From: Candidatus Sulfopaludibacter sp. SbA4
GTDB taxonomy: Bacteria > Acidobacteriota > Terriglobia > Bryobacterales > Bryobacteraceae
Length of the DNA stretch: 43,881 nucleotides
NCBI GenBank assembly: GCA_900290305.1
Contig: OMOG01000290.1
Span: 1-43,881 of the forward strand
Reading direction: 5' to 3'
This document shows, piece by piece, positions 43,151-43,881 of the stretch. A program made the position numbers and the translations under genes. Within the stretch, counting starts at the first letter, position 1. Every line of letters begins with the position of its first letter. The notes under the pieces are model-generated. The model made no database searches and was not told where the DNA came from. It was given only the letters and a program-made list of their open reading frames with translations.

Positions 43151-43881
43151 ATGAGAGAAAACAGAATCGGGACGGCACTCGCGCCGCTGCTGTGGACTGC
43201 ACTGGCCGTAGCACAAAACACCCCCCACGCCCCACTTCCGCCGCTTCCCTCCCCTCTCGCGGTGCCGAAGCCCGGCCCGGCGACCGACGCTCCGTATGCA
43301 CCGCAGCCCATTTTGCCCGGCGGCGTGGTGGTCGCTCTCTATCCGCCCGGCTCGCCTTTCCTCAAAATGGACCGCATCCGCGAGCCCGAGCAATACAACA
43401 TGAGCCAGGCCGTGCCGGGGCGCATTGGCAGCATCGTCAACATCCACAACCCCTCCATCGAAGTGCACACCGTCGATCGCGGCCTCAATACCGGCGCGGC
43501 CGTGATCCTGGCGGCGGGCGGCGGGCACAATACCCTCAACGTCGGCTCGGAGGCCGCCGATTTCGTTCCCTTCTTCTATAACTTCGGCGTCTCGACCGTC
43601 ATCCTGCGGAACCGCCTGCGCCGCGATGGCTACAACCCGCAGACCGACGAGGTCAACGACGCCCTGCAAGCCATCCGCCTGGTGCGCGCTCACGCCAAGG
43701 AATGGAATATCGATCCTGACAAGATCGGCATCATGGGCTTCTCGGCGGGCGCGGAACTGGCCGCTCCGGCGGCGGTCCTGTTTCCGGACTTCGACAAAAA
43801 GAATTCCGACCCCGCCGATCCCCTGGCGGGAATCACTTCGCGGCCCGACTTCGCCGGCATCGTCTATCCCGGCCCCTCGCC
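43151..43881 (+). CDS. Secreted alpha/beta-hydrolase esterase, 3' partial
   Basis: The first 243 residues of an exported alpha/beta hydrolase; the gene runs off the window. A signal peptide (MRENRIGTALAPLLWTALAVA) and a Pro-rich linker are followed by the fold: AAVILAAGGGHNTLNVGSEA (oxyanion region), FYNFGVSTVILRNRLRRDGY, ALQAIRLVRAHAKEWNIDPD and the nucleophile elbow GFSAGAE with its Ser. This resembles acetylxylan-esterase/BD-FAE-type enzymes that deacetylate polysaccharides. The catalytic Asp and His lie beyond the end. The ATG at 43151 begins the signal peptide; GGCAGG is 7 nt or more upstream. It is 17 nt after the ParA-like stop and may be read from the same transcript, though no functional tie is evident. 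Confidence 0.9.
   Translation, partial: MRENRIGTALAPLLWTALAVAQNTPHAPLPPLPSPLAVPKPGPATDAPYAPQPILPGGVVVALYPPGSPFLKMDRIREPEQYNMSQAVPGRIGSIVNIHNPSIEVHTVDRGLNTGAAVILAAGGGHNTLNVGSEAADFVPFFYNFGVSTVILRNRLRRDGYNPQTDEVNDALQAIRLVRAHAKEWNIDPDKIGIMGFSAGAELAAPAAVLFPDFDKKNSDPADPLAGITSRPDFAGIVYPGPS

Overview
The window looks like a chromosomal segment of an Acidobacteriota species of the Solibacter/Bryobacter kind. The evidence is a high-GC genome, two duplicated-orphan ABC permeases (the acidobacterial 'ADOP' type) with a PadR regulator, an Oar-like TonB-dependent receptor with a carboxypeptidase-regulatory N-terminus, a long secreted protein made of Ig-like repeats, a secreted protein matching the Solibacter C-terminal domain (TIGR03437 type), and a zinc-ribbon Ser/Thr kinase with a large membrane tail. 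No tRNA, rRNA, CRISPR array or complete insertion sequence was seen. All family assignments come from reading motifs; no database search was run.

Layout. 1-1.2 kb: a cupin/JmjC-like protein with substituted metal ligands, meeting tail to tail a broken beta-propeller gene. 2.1-5.4 kb: a DinB-fold enzyme coupled to a PLP threonine/serine dehydratase, a secreted metallophosphoesterase, and a diheme cytochrome gene split by a perfect 29-bp tandem duplication. 5.4-11.5 kb: a LytS/LytR two-component pair divergent from the TonB-dependent receptor, then a heptamer repeat tract. 11.7-20.6 kb: a secreted-protein block on the minus strand: three tightly packed genes (anchored Ig-like protein, propeller, nine-repeat Ig protein) behind a separate TIGR03437-type gene that ends at a clear intrinsic terminator. 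20.8-24.1 kb: a monoheme secreted protein, a small membrane protein and a frameshifted D-aminoacylase-like amidohydrolase. 24.0-33.2 kb: a signalling block with a membrane Ser/Thr kinase, a 1350-residue hybrid histidine kinase with Hpt, and a divergent set of a GGDEF-like protein without the GGDEF motif, a CheY-like receiver and an OmpA-like membrane-anchored protein. 33.4-40.6 kb: an MlaD/MCE protein and the two ADOP permeases, the second with PadR. 40.7-43.9 kb: a TolQ-like remnant, an AlbA_2/Schlafen-type ATP-binding protein overlapping a ParA-like ATPase whose P-loop lysine is threonine, and the start of an esterase.

The strongest candidates for new biology are the AlbA_2-ParA pair, with a second diverged AlbA_2 5' end 3.7 kb upstream on the far side of the ADOP/PadR cassette; the pseudo-GGDEF/receiver/OmpA-like set; and the secreted Ig/propeller operon. 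Several starts lie only 5-8 nt after a -10-like hexamer, suggesting that leaderless transcripts are common here. Three genes are broken (propeller, diheme cytochrome, amidohydrolase), which means either real decay or sequencing/assembly errors.
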